Below are positions 33,762 to 42,689 of a stretch of 64,000 nt of DNA, in pieces (within the stretch, counting starts at the first letter, position 1; each line of letters opens with the position of its first letter). The position numbers and the translations under genes were made by a program. The stretch is from an uncultured Coriobacteriia bacterium (lineage in GTDB: Bacteria > Actinomycetota > Coriobacteriia > Coriobacteriales > QAMH01): contig CAUHSG010000011.1 of the NCBI GenBank assembly GCA_959608885.1, positions 1 through 64,000 on the forward strand, given 5' to 3'. The notes under the pieces are model-generated. The model was not told the origin of the DNA and searched no databases. It saw only the letters and a program-made list of their open reading frames with translations.

Positions 33762-35897
33762 ATGGACAGCGCGCAGAGTGCACTCATCAACGGTCGACGT
33801 GAACGGGGTAACCCATTCAAGTGCGTTGCTCCCTACGAGCTTTCCGGCGATCAGCCGCAGGCGGTCGAGCGTCTCGTGAACGGCATACAAGATGGCATGC
33901 GCTACCAAACGCTGTTGGGCGTCACGGGTTCGGGTAAGACCTTCACGATGGCCAAGGCCATCGAGCGTCTTCAGATGCCCACGCTCGTGCTCGCGCCCAA
34001 CAAGACGCTTGCTGCCCAGCTTGCGAGCGAGCTCAGGGAGTTCTTCCCCGACAATGCCGTCAACTACTTCGTGAGTTATTACGATTACTACCAGCCCGAG
34101 GCGTACGTTCCGCAGACCGATACCTATATCGAGAAGGATTCCTCGATTAACGAGGAAGTCGAGAAGATGCGCCATGCGGCAACCTCGGCGTTGCTCACGC
34201 GCAAGGATGTCATCGTCGTCGCGTCCGTGAGCTGCATATACGGCATTGGCTCACCCGAGAATTACGCCGAGATGGCGGTGTTCGTCGACCGCGACGTGCC
34301 GCTTGATCGTGACGAGTTCATTTACCGGCTCATCGACATGCAATACGATCGCAACGATTATGAGCTCGAGCGCGGCACCTTTCGGGTGCGCGGCGACAGC
34401 GTCGACGTGTTTCCGCCGTATATGGACAATCTGCTGCATTTCGAGTTCTTCGGTGACGAAGTCGAGGAGATTATCGAGGTAGATCGCATCACGGGCGAGG
34501 AGGTGATGAGCTTTTCCTCGACGCCCATCTGGCCCGCCTCGCATTACGTGACCAACCGTCCGAGTGTCGAGAAGGCACTTATCTCGATTTCGGACGAGCT
34601 GCGCGAACGTTTGGATGATCTCAAGAAGAACGGCAAGCTGCTGGAGGCACAGCGTCTCGAACAGCGTACCTCGTACGACCTCGAGATGCTCGAGACAATG
34701 GGCTTTTGCACGGGCATCGAGAACTACTCACGTCATCTAGATGGGCGTGAAGCAGGCGAGCCGCCCTACACCTTGCTTGACTACTTCGGTGGTAGCGATT
34801 TCCTGACCTTCATCGACGAGAGTCACGTAACCGTGCCGCAGGTGCGTGGCATGCACGAGGGCGACCGTAGCCGCAAGATCACGCTCGTCGAGCATGGCTT
34901 TCGCTTGCCAAGCGCGCTCGACAACCGCCCGTTGCGTTTCGACGAATTCGAGCAGCGCATCCCCCAGTTTATCTTCATCTCGGCCACTCCGGGCGATTAC
35001 GAGGAGCGCGTGAGCGAGCAGACGGTCGAGCAGATCATCCGTCCCACGGGCCTGCTCGACCCCGAAATCGTCTTGCGCCCTACCAAGGGTCAGGTCGACG
35101 ACTTGCTGGCGGAGATTCAAGAGGTCGTCGCGTGTGACGAGCGCGTGCTCGTGACCACGCTCACCAAGAAGATGGCCGAAGAACTCACGGATTTCCTGCT
35201 CGACCAGGGCGTGAAGGCAAACTACCTGCATAGCGATATCGGCACGGTCGAGCGTGTCGAGATTCTGCGCGAGCTGCGCATGGGCAGTTTCGACGTGCTC
35301 GTCGGCATCAACTTGCTGCGTGAGGGCCTCGACTTACCCGAGGTGAGCCTCATCGCGATTCTCGATGCCGACAAGGAGGGCTTCCTGCGTAACAAGCGCA
35401 GCCTCATCCAGACCATTGGCCGTGCCGCCCGCAACGTGAGTGGCCGCGTCATCATGTACGCAGATAACGTGACTGATTCTATGCGCATCGCCATCGACGA
35501 GACGGCGCGCAGACGCCATATCCAGATGGCTTACAACGAAGAGCACGGCATCGAGCCCAAGACCATTCGCAAGGCCATTTCCTCGATTATGGACGAGCTG
35601 TCCGAGGGCAAGAGCGCCCAGGAGATATCGACGAGCAAGGCGCTTGCCGATGATATCGCGCTGCTCGGACGCGACGAGGTGCTGCGCATGATCGACTCGC
35701 TCGAGGAACAGATGGCCGAGGCGTCCGAGGCACTTGATTTCGAGACGGCAGCCCATCTGCGCGATCAGGCGGTGAGCCTGCGCGCCAAGGTCGAGAGTAC
35801 CGACGAAAACGACGCGCTCGCGCGTCTGAAGGCAACGTCGCGTCGCGGTTCGACTATGGGCACCCGCAAGAACCTCGGCAAACGTCGCGGGCGCTGA
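33762..35897 (+). CDS. uvrB: Excinuclease ABC subunit B
   Basis: A 711-residue helicase-like damage-verification subunit of nucleotide excision repair. ATG 33762 follows AGGAG by 8 nt. Motifs: Walker A GVTGSGKTFTMA, APNKTLAAQL, the beta-hairpin YFVSYYDYYQPEAYVP, DESHVTVPQ, SATPGDYE, EGLDLPEVSL, QTIGRAARN, and the C-terminal UVR/UvrC-binding helices (LEEQMAEASEALDFETAAHL). The C-terminus is basic. No uvrA or uvrC is in the window. A half-copy of the 25-kb palindrome and a 33-nt repeat lie directly downstream. Confidence 0.97.
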   Translation: MDSAQSALINGRRERGNPFKCVAPYELSGDQPQAVERLVNGIQDGMRYQTLLGVTGSGKTFTMAKAIERLQMPTLVLAPNKTLAAQLASELREFFPDNAVNYFVSYYDYYQPEAYVPQTDTYIEKDSSINEEVEKMRHAATSALLTRKDVIVVASVSCIYGIGSPENYAEMAVFVDRDVPLDRDEFIYRLIDMQYDRNDYELERGTFRVRGDSVDVFPPYMDNLLHFEFFGDEVEEIIEVDRITGEEVMSFSSTPIWPASHYVTNRPSVEKALISISDELRERLDDLKKNGKLLEAQRLEQRTSYDLEMLETMGFCTGIENYSRHLDGREAGEPPYTLLDYFGGSDFLTFIDESHVTVPQVRGMHEGDRSRKITLVEHGFRLPSALDNRPLRFDEFEQRIPQFIFISATPGDYEERVSEQTVEQIIRPTGLLDPEIVLRPTKGQVDDLLAEIQEVVACDERVLVTTLTKKMAEELTDFLLDQGVKANYLHSDIGTVERVEILRELRMGSFDVLVGINLLREGLDLPEVSLIAILDADKEGFLRNKRSLIQTIGRAARNVSGRVIMYADNVTDSMRIAIDETARRRHIQMAYNEEHGIEPKTIRKAISSIMDELSEGKSAQEISTSKALADDIALLGRDEVLRMIDSLEEQMAEASEALDFETAAHLRDQAVSLRAKVESTDENDALARLKATSRRGSTMGTRKNLGKRRGR

Positions 35898-35901
35898 GAC
35901 G

Positions 35902-35951
35902 GGCAATCTCGACGTTCGGTGCCACGCTCGCGTAGCGTTTAGTACGCCACG
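35902..35951 (+). repeat. Half copy of the 25.2-kb palindrome, after uvrB
   Basis: This segment aligns with 25226-25276 at most positions and shares gcgtagcgtttagtacgc exactly. It stops where the 33-nt repeat (35955-35987) begins. Confidence 0.75.
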
Positions 35952-35954
35952 CGG

Positions 35955-35987
35955 ACTGGGACAAATGACCTGTCCAACTGTCCCAGT
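35955..35987 (+). repeat. 33-nt palindromic repeat, copy 4 (core type A)
   Basis: Arm actgggaca, core aatgacctgtccaac, arm tgtcccagt; complementarity extends outwards by two bases (35953-35989). The arms differ from copies 1-3 on both sides in a matched way, so pairing is kept. Confidence 0.85.
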
Positions 35988-36021
35988 CCCTCCCTCGTCC
36001 TTTCAAGGTAGTTTCACCCGA

Positions 36022-36696
36022 TCAGTAATACACGGTCTCGTCGTAGTCCGTGTCGTGCCTGTCGCCGCATGCGGCACAGAAGATGGGATTGACGTGGTCG
36101 ACGACGCGCTCGTTGTAGGCGTTCGAATGGCGCTGGTCACAAACTGGGCACCGTGTCCACTCGATACGTGTTTTGCCCGCTATCGTGATCTCTCGTGCCG
36201 TTGAGGCCTGATGATGCACCGTACGATAGACGGTTTGCTCTCTATATGCCGTGTGGTGCACGACGTAGCCGGTCTGGGGCTCCGGGTCGGGCGTTGCGTT
36301 TGCGGGCTCTGCCGGCAGGGGCGTGGATGATGCCTGTGCGACCTCGTCTGAGCGACTGTCCGTCTCGTCAGAAGAAAGCTGTCGCGCGTCGAGTGCGCCG
36401 TCCACCTCGGCGGTCATGTCCGTCTCGCTCCCGGCATCGTTGCCGGTGGACGCATCATTGCCGGTCACAGGCATGATGACGCCGCTATAGGAATCGGGAT
36501 GCTCGGATCGCCCGCTCATCTGTGGTTGGGGTGGGGTCTCATCGCCTTGCGCTGGATTTGCGTGAACCGCCCATGCGAGCCCTCCCGCGCCTCCGATGAA
36601 GATGACAAGAGAGATAGCGAATATCGTCAGGTCTCTTGCGTGTCGTGCCTGTGTTGATGCCGTGCGTCTGTTCCTCCTCGAGACGCGCTGCTTCAA
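36022..36696 (-). CDS. Membrane-anchored protein with C-terminal double CXXC motif
   Basis: A 224-residue protein: a basic N-terminus, one membrane helix (about 23-43, LTIFAISLVIFIGGAGGLAW), a disordered acidic Ser/Thr/Pro-rich stretch, a His/Tyr/Val-rich segment (VVHHTAYREQTVYRTVHHQA), and a C-terminal part with CPVCDQRH and CAACGDRH, likely to bind zinc or another metal. The C-terminal half is probably extracytoplasmic. I do not recognise a named family. It is downstream of, and 9 nt from, the next small membrane-protein gene on the same strand. Confidence 0.7.
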   Translation of the reverse strand: MKQRVSRRNRRTASTQARHARDLTIFAISLVIFIGGAGGLAWAVHANPAQGDETPPQPQMSGRSEHPDSYSGVIMPVTGNDASTGNDAGSETDMTAEVDGALDARQLSSDETDSRSDEVAQASSTPLPAEPANATPDPEPQTGYVVHHTAYREQTVYRTVHHQASTAREITIAGKTRIEWTRCPVCDQRHSNAYNERVVDHVNPIFCAACGDRHDTDYDETVYY

Positions 36697-36705
36697 ATTG
36701 CCTCC

Positions 36706-36969
36706 CTAGTTGGTGAAGATGAGGGTGATGATGACGATGATGATGAGAATGAATGCCAGGATTTGAAAACGCACAAGCCATGTGTAGCGATTCTCCTTGC
36801 GAATCATCTTGGCGATTTCCTCGTCGCTCTTGTCCGGATGGGTGAGCTTGAGGTACTGGTCGTAGCTCATGTCCTCGGGGGCTTTTGCCTCCTCGGACTG
36901 CTCTTGCTCGGGCGCTATGCTGGCTACCGCTTGCTCGTCTTGGGGCGGTTGCGGACGCTCGTCGGTCAT
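36706..36969 (-). CDS. Small single-span membrane protein
   Basis: An 87-residue protein starting at ATG 36969 (4 nt after AGGAGG; an adjacent ATG at 36972 is too close). It has an acidic Gln/Pro-rich N-terminus, a conserved-looking helix DQYLKLTHPDKSDEEIAKMI, and one C-terminal membrane segment (LAFILIIIVIITLIFTN). Function is unknown. It forms a two-gene unit with the CXXC membrane protein and is divergent from the SurA-like lipoprotein gene. Confidence 0.7.
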   Translation of the reverse strand: MTDERPQPPQDEQAVASIAPEQEQSEEAKAPEDMSYDQYLKLTHPDKSDEEIAKMIRKENRYTWLVRFQILAFILIIIVIITLIFTN

Positions 36970-37154
36970 CATGCCTCCTGTGGTCGTACATGGCGCATAC
37001 AGTGTAGCGCATGCCATGGCACGTGCGCGCGAAAGAGGCGAATCATGGAGAATGCGAAGCTTTCCCTTTTATCGGTTTTATTACGGAGTGCGCCGTATAC
37101 CCCGCTTGATATGGTACCTTTCTCAGCGGATGATTTCTCAACCAGGAGGACCAC

Positions 37155-37895
37155 ATGACCCTGTTGAAGCGCGTTCGTTTGGCACTTGCCATCGCTGGCG
37201 TGACGGCTCTTGCCTGCCTGTGTTTGTCTGGATGCGGTGAGCCGCTTGCGGCGACCTATGATGGAGGCAATGTCACCGAAGATGACGTCACGCTAACTAT
37301 CGAGAATATGCGCACCTACTATGAGCTCACCGAAGACGCCGATTGGGCCGAGTTCGTGAAGACCCGCGCGTATGACACGGGGGAGAGCAGCATGCAGACT
37401 GCCGTCGAAAAGGCCGCTGCGGCGAACAAGCCCGCTGAAGATACGACTGATGGCACGGCCGAGGACATGCGCGAGTACGTCATCGAGCAGATTGTTCGCA
37501 GCGAACTCGTTCAGCGCGAAATCAGGAATAGAAAAATCGAAATCACTGACGAGGAGGTAGATGCTTACGTTGAGCAGCAGCGTGCCTATGTCGAATCCCG
37601 ACTTATGGAGGGCGTGTTCGAAAGTGTCTTGCAGCGTCAGGGCTACAAGGACCTGAACGAGTATCGCGAGGAGATTCGCGAGCAGCTCAAGCAGCTCAAA
37701 TTGCAAAACGACGTTTCCACCATCACGACCGATGACGGTCAGGAAATTTCCGGCAAGGCGGCTTGGAACATATGGTTCGATAAGCTCTTCGAGGATGCTC
37801 ACGTGAAAATCAATCCGGCTCCTGAGCCGCTGTCCTACGCGATCGTCGAGATCGCCGAGACGCCGGCAGATGACGGAGCGGCGACGAGCGAATAG
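37155..37895 (+). CDS. SurA-N-like lipoprotein (putative foldase)
   Basis: A 246-residue protein with a lipoprotein signal (lipobox LSGC, Cys27). GNVTEDDVTLTIENMR and the helices around VIEQIVRSELVQREIRNRKI and ITDEEVDAYVEQQ resemble the SurA N-terminal chaperone domain of PrsA-type foldases. No PpiC or parvulin peptidyl-prolyl isomerase domain follows, so it would be a chaperone-only form. An optimal AGGAGG precedes the ATG. It is followed 48 nt later by pgk but is functionally unrelated to it. Confidence 0.75.
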   Translation: MTLLKRVRLALAIAGVTALACLCLSGCGEPLAATYDGGNVTEDDVTLTIENMRTYYELTEDADWAEFVKTRAYDTGESSMQTAVEKAAAANKPAEDTTDGTAEDMREYVIEQIVRSELVQREIRNRKIEITDEEVDAYVEQQRAYVESRLMEGVFESVLQRQGYKDLNEYREEIREQLKQLKLQNDVSTITTDDGQEISGKAAWNIWFDKLFEDAHVKINPAPEPLSYAIVEIAETPADDGAATSE

Positions 37896-37943
37896 CACGA
37901 CAGATACAAGAGAAAGTCTCGATTCGGGGAACAGGGGAGCAGC

Positions 37944-39146
37944 ATGTATTCGAAGAAGACCATCAAGGATGTCGATGTCGCCCACAGGCGCGTGCTCGTG
38001 CGCGTCGACTTCAACTGCCCGCTCTACGAGGGAACGGTCGTGGACGACACGCGCATTCGCGAGGCGCTTCCGACTATCCGCTATCTGCTCGACCATGACG
38101 CGCGCGTCATCATCGCAAGCCATCTTGGTCGTCCCAAGGGCGGCAGCCAGTTCGAGAGCCAGTTCTCGATGATGCCCGTCGCCATGCGTCTCATCCAGTT
38201 GCTCGGCCGTCCGGTATCGGTCATTGGCGGCGAGAAGATTGCCGGCGAGGACGCGCTTTCCGCATCGCTCGCGCTCAAGGACGGGCAGATCATGATGCTC
38301 GAGAACCTGCGTTTCGATGATGGCGAGAAGTCCTGCGACCTACAATTCGTGCATCGCCTTGCGTCATTGTGCGACATCTACGTCAACGACGCCTTTGGTG
38401 CGGCGCACCGCGCTCACGCCTCCATCAGTGGTGTGCCGGAGTTCGTTCCGGCCGTGAGCGGTCTCCTGCTTGCCAAGGAAGTCGAGACGCTCACCTCGAT
38501 GCTCGAGGATCCCAAACGTCCTTTCGTCGCGATTTTGGGCGGCTCGAAGGTCTCCGATAAGATTGGCATCATCAATAACCTCATGGACATCGCAGACACC
38601 ATTCTCATCGGCGGTGCCATGATGTTCACCTTCCTCGCTGCCCAGGGCTATTCGGTCGGCCAGTCCAAGATGGAGGCCGACATGGTCGATACGGCTCGTC
38701 AGATGCTCGAGACCGCCAAGGAAAAGGATGTCAACCTCGTGATTCCCGTTGACGTCAAGATGGCCGATCAATTCTCCGATCTCGCCTATACCGAGGCGGT
38801 CGATGTCAACGCCATTCCCGATGACATGATGGGTCTCGATATCGGCCCCAAGACTGGCCGCATGTATCGCGAGATTATCCGCGAGGCAGGCACCGTGTTC
38901 TGGAACGGTCCCATGGGTGTCTTCGAGTTCCCATCCTTCGAGCTCGGGACGCGTTGTGTTGCCGAGGCGGTGGCCGCATCCGACGCGACGAGCATCATTG
39001 GCGGCGGAGACTCGGTCGCGGCCATCAAGAAGTTTGACCTGGCCGATCAGGTCACGTTCATCTCGACCGGCGGCGGCGCCTCGATGCGCCTGCTCGAAGG
39101 CAGGGAACTTCCGGGTGTCATGGCATTGATGGACAAAGAGGCGTAA
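37944..39146 (+). CDS. pgk: Phosphoglycerate kinase
   Basis: A 400-residue glycolytic enzyme transferring phosphate from 1,3-bisphosphoglycerate to ADP. Family features: RVLVRVDFNCPL, ASHLGRPKGG, MLENLRFDDGEKS, NDAFGAAHRAHAS, AILGGSKVSDKI, NGPMGVFEFPSF, and TGGGASMRLLEG. Length is typical (about 395). GGGGAG precedes the ATG. First of the pgk-tpiA-gpmI-secG series. Confidence 0.97.
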   Translation: MYSKKTIKDVDVAHRRVLVRVDFNCPLYEGTVVDDTRIREALPTIRYLLDHDARVIIASHLGRPKGGSQFESQFSMMPVAMRLIQLLGRPVSVIGGEKIAGEDALSASLALKDGQIMMLENLRFDDGEKSCDLQFVHRLASLCDIYVNDAFGAAHRAHASISGVPEFVPAVSGLLLAKEVETLTSMLEDPKRPFVAILGGSKVSDKIGIINNLMDIADTILIGGAMMFTFLAAQGYSVGQSKMEADMVDTARQMLETAKEKDVNLVIPVDVKMADQFSDLAYTEAVDVNAIPDDMMGLDIGPKTGRMYREIIREAGTVFWNGPMGVFEFPSFELGTRCVAEAVAASDATSIIGGGDSVAAIKKFDLADQVTFISTGGGASMRLLEGRELPGVMALMDKEA

Positions 39147-39168
39147 GACGACGAAACGAGGAGCAACG

Positions 39169-39969
39169 ATGTTTGGCTCAGCACAGCAAAGCGGTAAGCG
39201 TGTGCCCATGATTGCGGGCAATTGGAAGATGAACGAGACGACGGTCGAGGCCGTCACGCTCGCACAGCAGATTTCGTTCGAGTCCGATAAGGGTTGGGAG
39301 GCCATCGAGGTCGTCATCTGCCCGCCGTTCACGGATCTCAAGTCTGTCCTCAATGTGCTCGTGTTCGATCACTCAAGCATCAAGCTTGGAGCCCAGGATG
39401 TGTTCTGGGAGCCCGATGGTGCCTATACGGGAGCCATCTCGACCACGATGCTCAAGGAGCTTACCTGCGAATACTGCATCGTCGGGCATTCGGAGCGTCG
39501 CGAATACTTCGGTGAGACCGATGAGACGGTCAACAGGAAGATTAAAGCGCTGCTCGCGCAGGGGATTGCTCCCATCATGTGCTGTGGCGAGAATCTCGAC
39601 GTGCGCGAGGCGGGCGAGACGCTCGACTTCATCGGCGAGCAAGTGCGCGAGGGCTGGGCAGGCGTCGATGCCGAGGGCATCGCGAAATCCGTCATCGCCT
39701 ATGAGCCCATCTGGGCCATCGGCACGGGTCGTGCCGCCACGCCCGAGCAGGCGCAGGAGGCATGCGCGCATATCCGCTCGGTCGTTGCCGACTTTGCGGG
39801 TGCGGACGCGGCGAGCAAGGTGCGCATCCTCTACGGCGGCTCGATGAACACAGGCAATGCCGAGCTGTTTTTGCCCCAGCCCGATATCGATGGCGGCCTC
39901 ATCGGCGGCGCCTCGCTGGATGCCAAGGCGTTTTCCACGCTCGTCGAGATGGCGCTCAAGACGAAATAG
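39169..39969 (+). CDS. tpiA: Triosephosphate isomerase
   Basis: A 266-residue TIM-barrel enzyme interconverting glyceraldehyde-3-phosphate and dihydroxyacetone phosphate. It shows AGNWKMNET (catalytic Lys), CIVGHSERREYF (catalytic His), AYEPIWAIGTGRAAT (catalytic Glu), and LYGGSMNTGN with DGGLIGGASL at the phosphate site. GAGGAG precedes the ATG, 22 nt after pgk. Confidence 0.97.
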   Translation: MFGSAQQSGKRVPMIAGNWKMNETTVEAVTLAQQISFESDKGWEAIEVVICPPFTDLKSVLNVLVFDHSSIKLGAQDVFWEPDGAYTGAISTTMLKELTCEYCIVGHSERREYFGETDETVNRKIKALLAQGIAPIMCCGENLDVREAGETLDFIGEQVREGWAGVDAEGIAKSVIAYEPIWAIGTGRAATPEQAQEACAHIRSVVADFAGADAASKVRILYGGSMNTGNAELFLPQPDIDGGLIGGASLDAKAFSTLVEMALKTK

Positions 39970-39993
39970 CCGTATAACAGACGACGATTGTTT

Positions 39994-40017
39994 CCGGGGC
40001 AACGTTGGTTGCCCCGG
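39994..40017 (+). promoter_or_regulatory. Hairpin between tpiA and gpmI
   Basis: ccggggcaac and gttgccccgg form a perfect 10-bp stem with a 4-nt loop. No U-run follows, so it is more likely an attenuator, processing or stability element than a full terminator. Confidence 0.5.
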
Positions 40018-40039
40018 CTCGTTATAAGGAGCATGCGAT

Positions 40040-41587
40040 ATGAAACCGGTTCTGTTAGTGATCATGGATGGCTTCGGCCTTGCTGAAGATGGCCCCGGAA
40101 ACGCCATCTCGCTTGCCCGCAAACCCTATTTCGACAAGCTATGGGAAACGCGTCCACACGTGACGCTCGGTGCATCGGGGCGTGATGTCGGCCTTCCCGA
40201 TGGGCAGATGGGTAACTCCGAGGTCGGCCATCTCAACATGGGGGCCGGGCGCGTCGTGCACCAGGAGCTCACGCGCATCAACGATGCATGCGAGGATGGC
40301 AGCATCGAGCAAAACGAGGTCATTATCGAGGCGATGGACGCCGCCATCAAGATTAATCATCCCATTCACCTCATGGGACTTCTTTCCGATGGGGGCGTGC
40401 ACAGCAACATCGAGCATCTCGAAGCTCTCATCGAGATGGCGGCCAAGCGGGGTAGTCGCGACATTCGCATTCACGCCTTTCTGGACGGTCGCGATGTCGA
40501 TCCCAAGAGCGGCGCCGGCTTCGTTCAACGCATCGTCGATTTCTGCGATCACATCTTCAACGATTACGAAGGCGCTCAGGCCGAGATCGCGACGATTTCG
40601 GGACGTTACTACGCGATGGACCGCGACAAGCGCTGGGATCGCGTGCAGCAAGCGTGGAACGCGATTGCCATCGGTGCGGGCAAGGGCTTTGCGCGCAATC
40701 GTCCCGTAGGTGCCGTCGAGGCGTCCTACAAGGCGGACATCACCGACGAGTTCGTCATTCCCACAGTGCTCAACCATCGCGGCGTGAACGATGGCGACAC
40801 CATCATCTTCTTCAACTTCCGCCCCGATCGCGCACGCGAGCTCACGCGCGCCTTCGTGGATAGGGATTTCGACGGTTTCCCACGCCCCAACGTGGCCGAT
40901 GTCAACTTCGTCTGCCTCACCGAATACGACCCGACCATCGATGCGCCAATCGCCTTTCCCAAGGCGTTCCCGGAAAACACGCTCGCCGACTTGCTCGCGA
41001 CGCAAGGCCTGCGCCAGTTTCATATCGCCGAGACCGAGAAATACGCGCACGTCACCTTCTTCTTCAATGGCGGCGTGGAGCAACCCAAGGAAGGAGAGGA
41101 GCGCAAGCTCATCGCCAGTCCCAAGGTCGCGACCTATGACCTGCAGCCCGAGATGTCCGAACCACTCGTTACCGAGGCTCTCGAGCAGGCGATTAACGAT
41201 GATGCGGCCGATGTCTACATCGTCAACTACGCCAACTGCGATATGGTCGGGCACACGGGCATCATCGAGGCTGCCACGGCTGCCGTCGAGGCCGTCGACC
41301 ACGGGCTATCCCATGTGGTCGAGGCGGTTTTGTCCAAGGGAGGCGCTGCGCTCATCACGGCCGACCACGGCAATGCCGACAAGATGCTTTCAGATGACGG
41401 CGAAAGTCCGTTCACGGCCCATACGACGGCACGCGTGCCGCTCATTCTGGTGAGCGAGGATGAATCGCTCGGCCTTGCCGATGTGCCGGAGGCGCGCCTG
41501 GCTGACGTCGCTCCCACGCTCATCGACTTGCTCGGAATCGAGAAACCCGAGCAATGGACGGGAAATTCACTGTTGACCCGCGAATAG
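40040..41587 (+). CDS. gpmI: 2,3-bisphosphoglycerate-independent phosphoglycerate mutase
   Basis: A 515-residue metal-dependent enzyme interconverting 3- and 2-phosphoglycerate through a phosphoserine. LVIMDGFGL provides metal ligands; GQMGNSEVGHLNMGAGR holds the catalytic serine; GVHSNIEHLEAL, FLDGRDVDPKSG, NYANCDMVGHTG, and ITADHGNADKM follow. Length is typical (about 510). AAGGAG lies upstream of the ATG. Confidence 0.97.
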   Translation: MKPVLLVIMDGFGLAEDGPGNAISLARKPYFDKLWETRPHVTLGASGRDVGLPDGQMGNSEVGHLNMGAGRVVHQELTRINDACEDGSIEQNEVIIEAMDAAIKINHPIHLMGLLSDGGVHSNIEHLEALIEMAAKRGSRDIRIHAFLDGRDVDPKSGAGFVQRIVDFCDHIFNDYEGAQAEIATISGRYYAMDRDKRWDRVQQAWNAIAIGAGKGFARNRPVGAVEASYKADITDEFVIPTVLNHRGVNDGDTIIFFNFRPDRARELTRAFVDRDFDGFPRPNVADVNFVCLTEYDPTIDAPIAFPKAFPENTLADLLATQGLRQFHIAETEKYAHVTFFFNGGVEQPKEGEERKLIASPKVATYDLQPEMSEPLVTEALEQAINDDAADVYIVNYANCDMVGHTGIIEAATAAVEAVDHGLSHVVEAVLSKGGAALITADHGNADKMLSDDGESPFTAHTTARVPLILVSEDESLGLADVPEARLADVAPTLIDLLGIEKPEQWTGNSLLTRE

Positions 41588-41654
41588 GAACTGTTAGAAT
41601 GTCTAACCTGTGATGCGCGTTGCGTGTCACGCGTGTAAGAAGGAAAGGTATTTC

Positions 41655-41933
41655 GTGGACGCGATACTCAATGTGATGCACTCGGCGCCGTTTATGTACG
41701 TCATTCTGGTCCTCTGGGCCGTCTCGGCAATCGGGCTCATCATCTTCGTGCTCATGCATTCGGGCAAGGGCACGGGCGTTTCCGAGGTCATCGCCGGCAG
41801 CATTTACGGCACCGACACGGGATCGAGTATCGTCGAGCGCAACCTTGACCGAATGACGGTTATCTTTGCGGTCGTGTTCATGGTATCCTTGCTTCTCCTG
41901 ATGATTTCCTTCCCCACGGGGTCGGTTCACTAG
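41655..41933 (+). CDS. secG: Preprotein translocase subunit SecG
   Basis: A 92-residue protein starting at GTG 41655, 5 nt after AGGAAAGG; the open frame upstream has no family sequence. Two membrane segments (about 12-33 and 62-85) flank the conserved loop VLMHSGKGTGVSEVIAG, the SecG signature. It assists protein export through SecYE. It lies between gpmI and tRNA-Leu, a neighbourhood common in Gram-positive bacteria. Confidence 0.92.
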   Translation: MDAILNVMHSAPFMYVILVLWAVSAIGLIIFVLMHSGKGTGVSEVIAGSIYGTDTGSSIVERNLDRMTVIFAVVFMVSLLLLMISFPTGSVH

Positions 41934-41953
41934 TCATCAGGGCTATTTGAAAA

Positions 41954-42042
41954 GTCGGAGTGGCGGAATGGCAGACGCGCTAGCTTGAGGTGCTAGTGCC
42001 CACATTACGGGCGTGGGGGTTCAAGTCCCCCCTCCGACACCA
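41954..42042 (+). tRNA. tRNA-Leu (GAG)
   Basis: The acceptor stem gtcggag (41954-41960) pairs with ctccgac (42032-42038), followed by the discriminator A and an encoded CCA (42040-42042). The anticodon stem ctagc/gctag encloses the loop ttgaggt with anticodon GAG at 41987-41989. The T arm ggggg-ttcaagt-ccccc is perfect. A long variable arm makes it class II, as expected for leucine. A Rho-independent terminator follows after 9 nt. Confidence 0.97.
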
Positions 42043-42051
42043 GTAAAAACG

Positions 42052-42075
42052 AGACCCGCTTAGGCGGGTCTTTTT
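42052..42075 (+). terminator. Rho-independent terminator after tRNA-Leu
   Basis: agacccgc - ttag - gcgggtct followed by T5: an 8-bp G/C-rich stem with a tetraloop and a U-tract. Confidence 0.92.
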
Positions 42076-42106
42076 GTGTCTACAAGCGGTTTTTGGGTAA
42101 AAAGAA

Positions 42107-42246
42107 GAGGACCCGCCTGAATGGATGAGAGGAGAAGGCGGGTCCTCACAAGGAGGGATGCGACTAAACGTCGCGACTGATTCGTGTGCCGAGTCAAATA
42201 GCTTGTTTTGACGAATCAGGCGGGTAAGTTGGGGAGACCTTCCCGC
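42107..42246. other. Run of four hairpins downstream of tRNA-Leu, unknown
   Basis: Stems: gaggacccgcct with its exact complement (42107-42118/42136-42147), gcgac/gtcgc (42160-42174), ctgattcgt/acgaatcag (42177-42185/42211-42219), and gcggg/cccgc (42220-42224/42242-42246). No coding frame of note. It could be a structured RNA or a relic of an integrated element at the tRNA 3' end. The following stretch to about 42480 is A/T-rich and shows nothing I can name. Confidence 0.45.
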
Positions 42247-42500
42247 TGACATGCAATATACGCGCATCGCGTTCAAAATGGGGCAAATTCGCATTCTCGC
42301 CACATCTTTTTAACTCTCCTGTTGCTTTTTATGCCGTTTTGTGTAGACCCTGTGATGAAAAGCGCTTCGTCCATATCTTGATAATCTCTCAAGACTATAT
42401 CCTAGATGTTGATAATTGCCGATAGTCCTATCTATTCGCGTTTTCGCAAATCCCCTCTCTTCACAAGGTTCTCATAAACGCGAAGCGTAGAGAGCCCTGC

Positions 42501-42608
42501 GTGTGCATGGGGAGGCTGCTTCGCTTCGACGGTCACTTCTTGGCAGCCCGCTTCGCGGTCTTTACGGCGCTCCCTCGTACCTTCGCTTCGCAGCCTCCCC
42601 ATGCACAC
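42501..42608 (+). repeat. Long hairpin repeat, copy A
   Basis: Perfect 19-nt arms (42501-42519 and 42590-42608) enclose a core (42524-42588) that also occurs at 61421-61487 and, inverted, at about 56511-56580. Conserved core pieces include cttcgacggtc, gcggtctttacggcgc and ccttcgctt. Confidence 0.88.
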
Positions 42609-42619
42609 ACATCCGCGTT

Positions 42620-42652
42620 TAGGCGAAAAATGCCCTGTCCATTTCCTCACTC
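42620..42652 (+). repeat. Decayed 33-nt repeat, copy 5 (core type A)
   Basis: The core aatgccctgtccatt (42629-42643) matches copy 3 at 14 of 15 positions, but the arms no longer pair well. It lies just upstream of the pheS leader. Confidence 0.55.
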
Positions 42653-42667
42653 GGCGACGCTGAGTGC

Positions 42668-42673
42668 TATACT
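42668..42673 (+). promoter_or_regulatory. Candidate -10 box of the pheST transcript
   Basis: TATACT about 12 nt before the likely start of the T-box leader. The -35 region is not convincing. Confidence 0.35.
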
Positions 42674-42689
42674 TCGCGTCACTGCGTTG

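Noticed and set aside
41980..42303. A minus-strand reading frame over tRNA-Leu and its downstream hairpins
   Set aside because: It covers the tRNA and terminator and encodes no recognisable protein.
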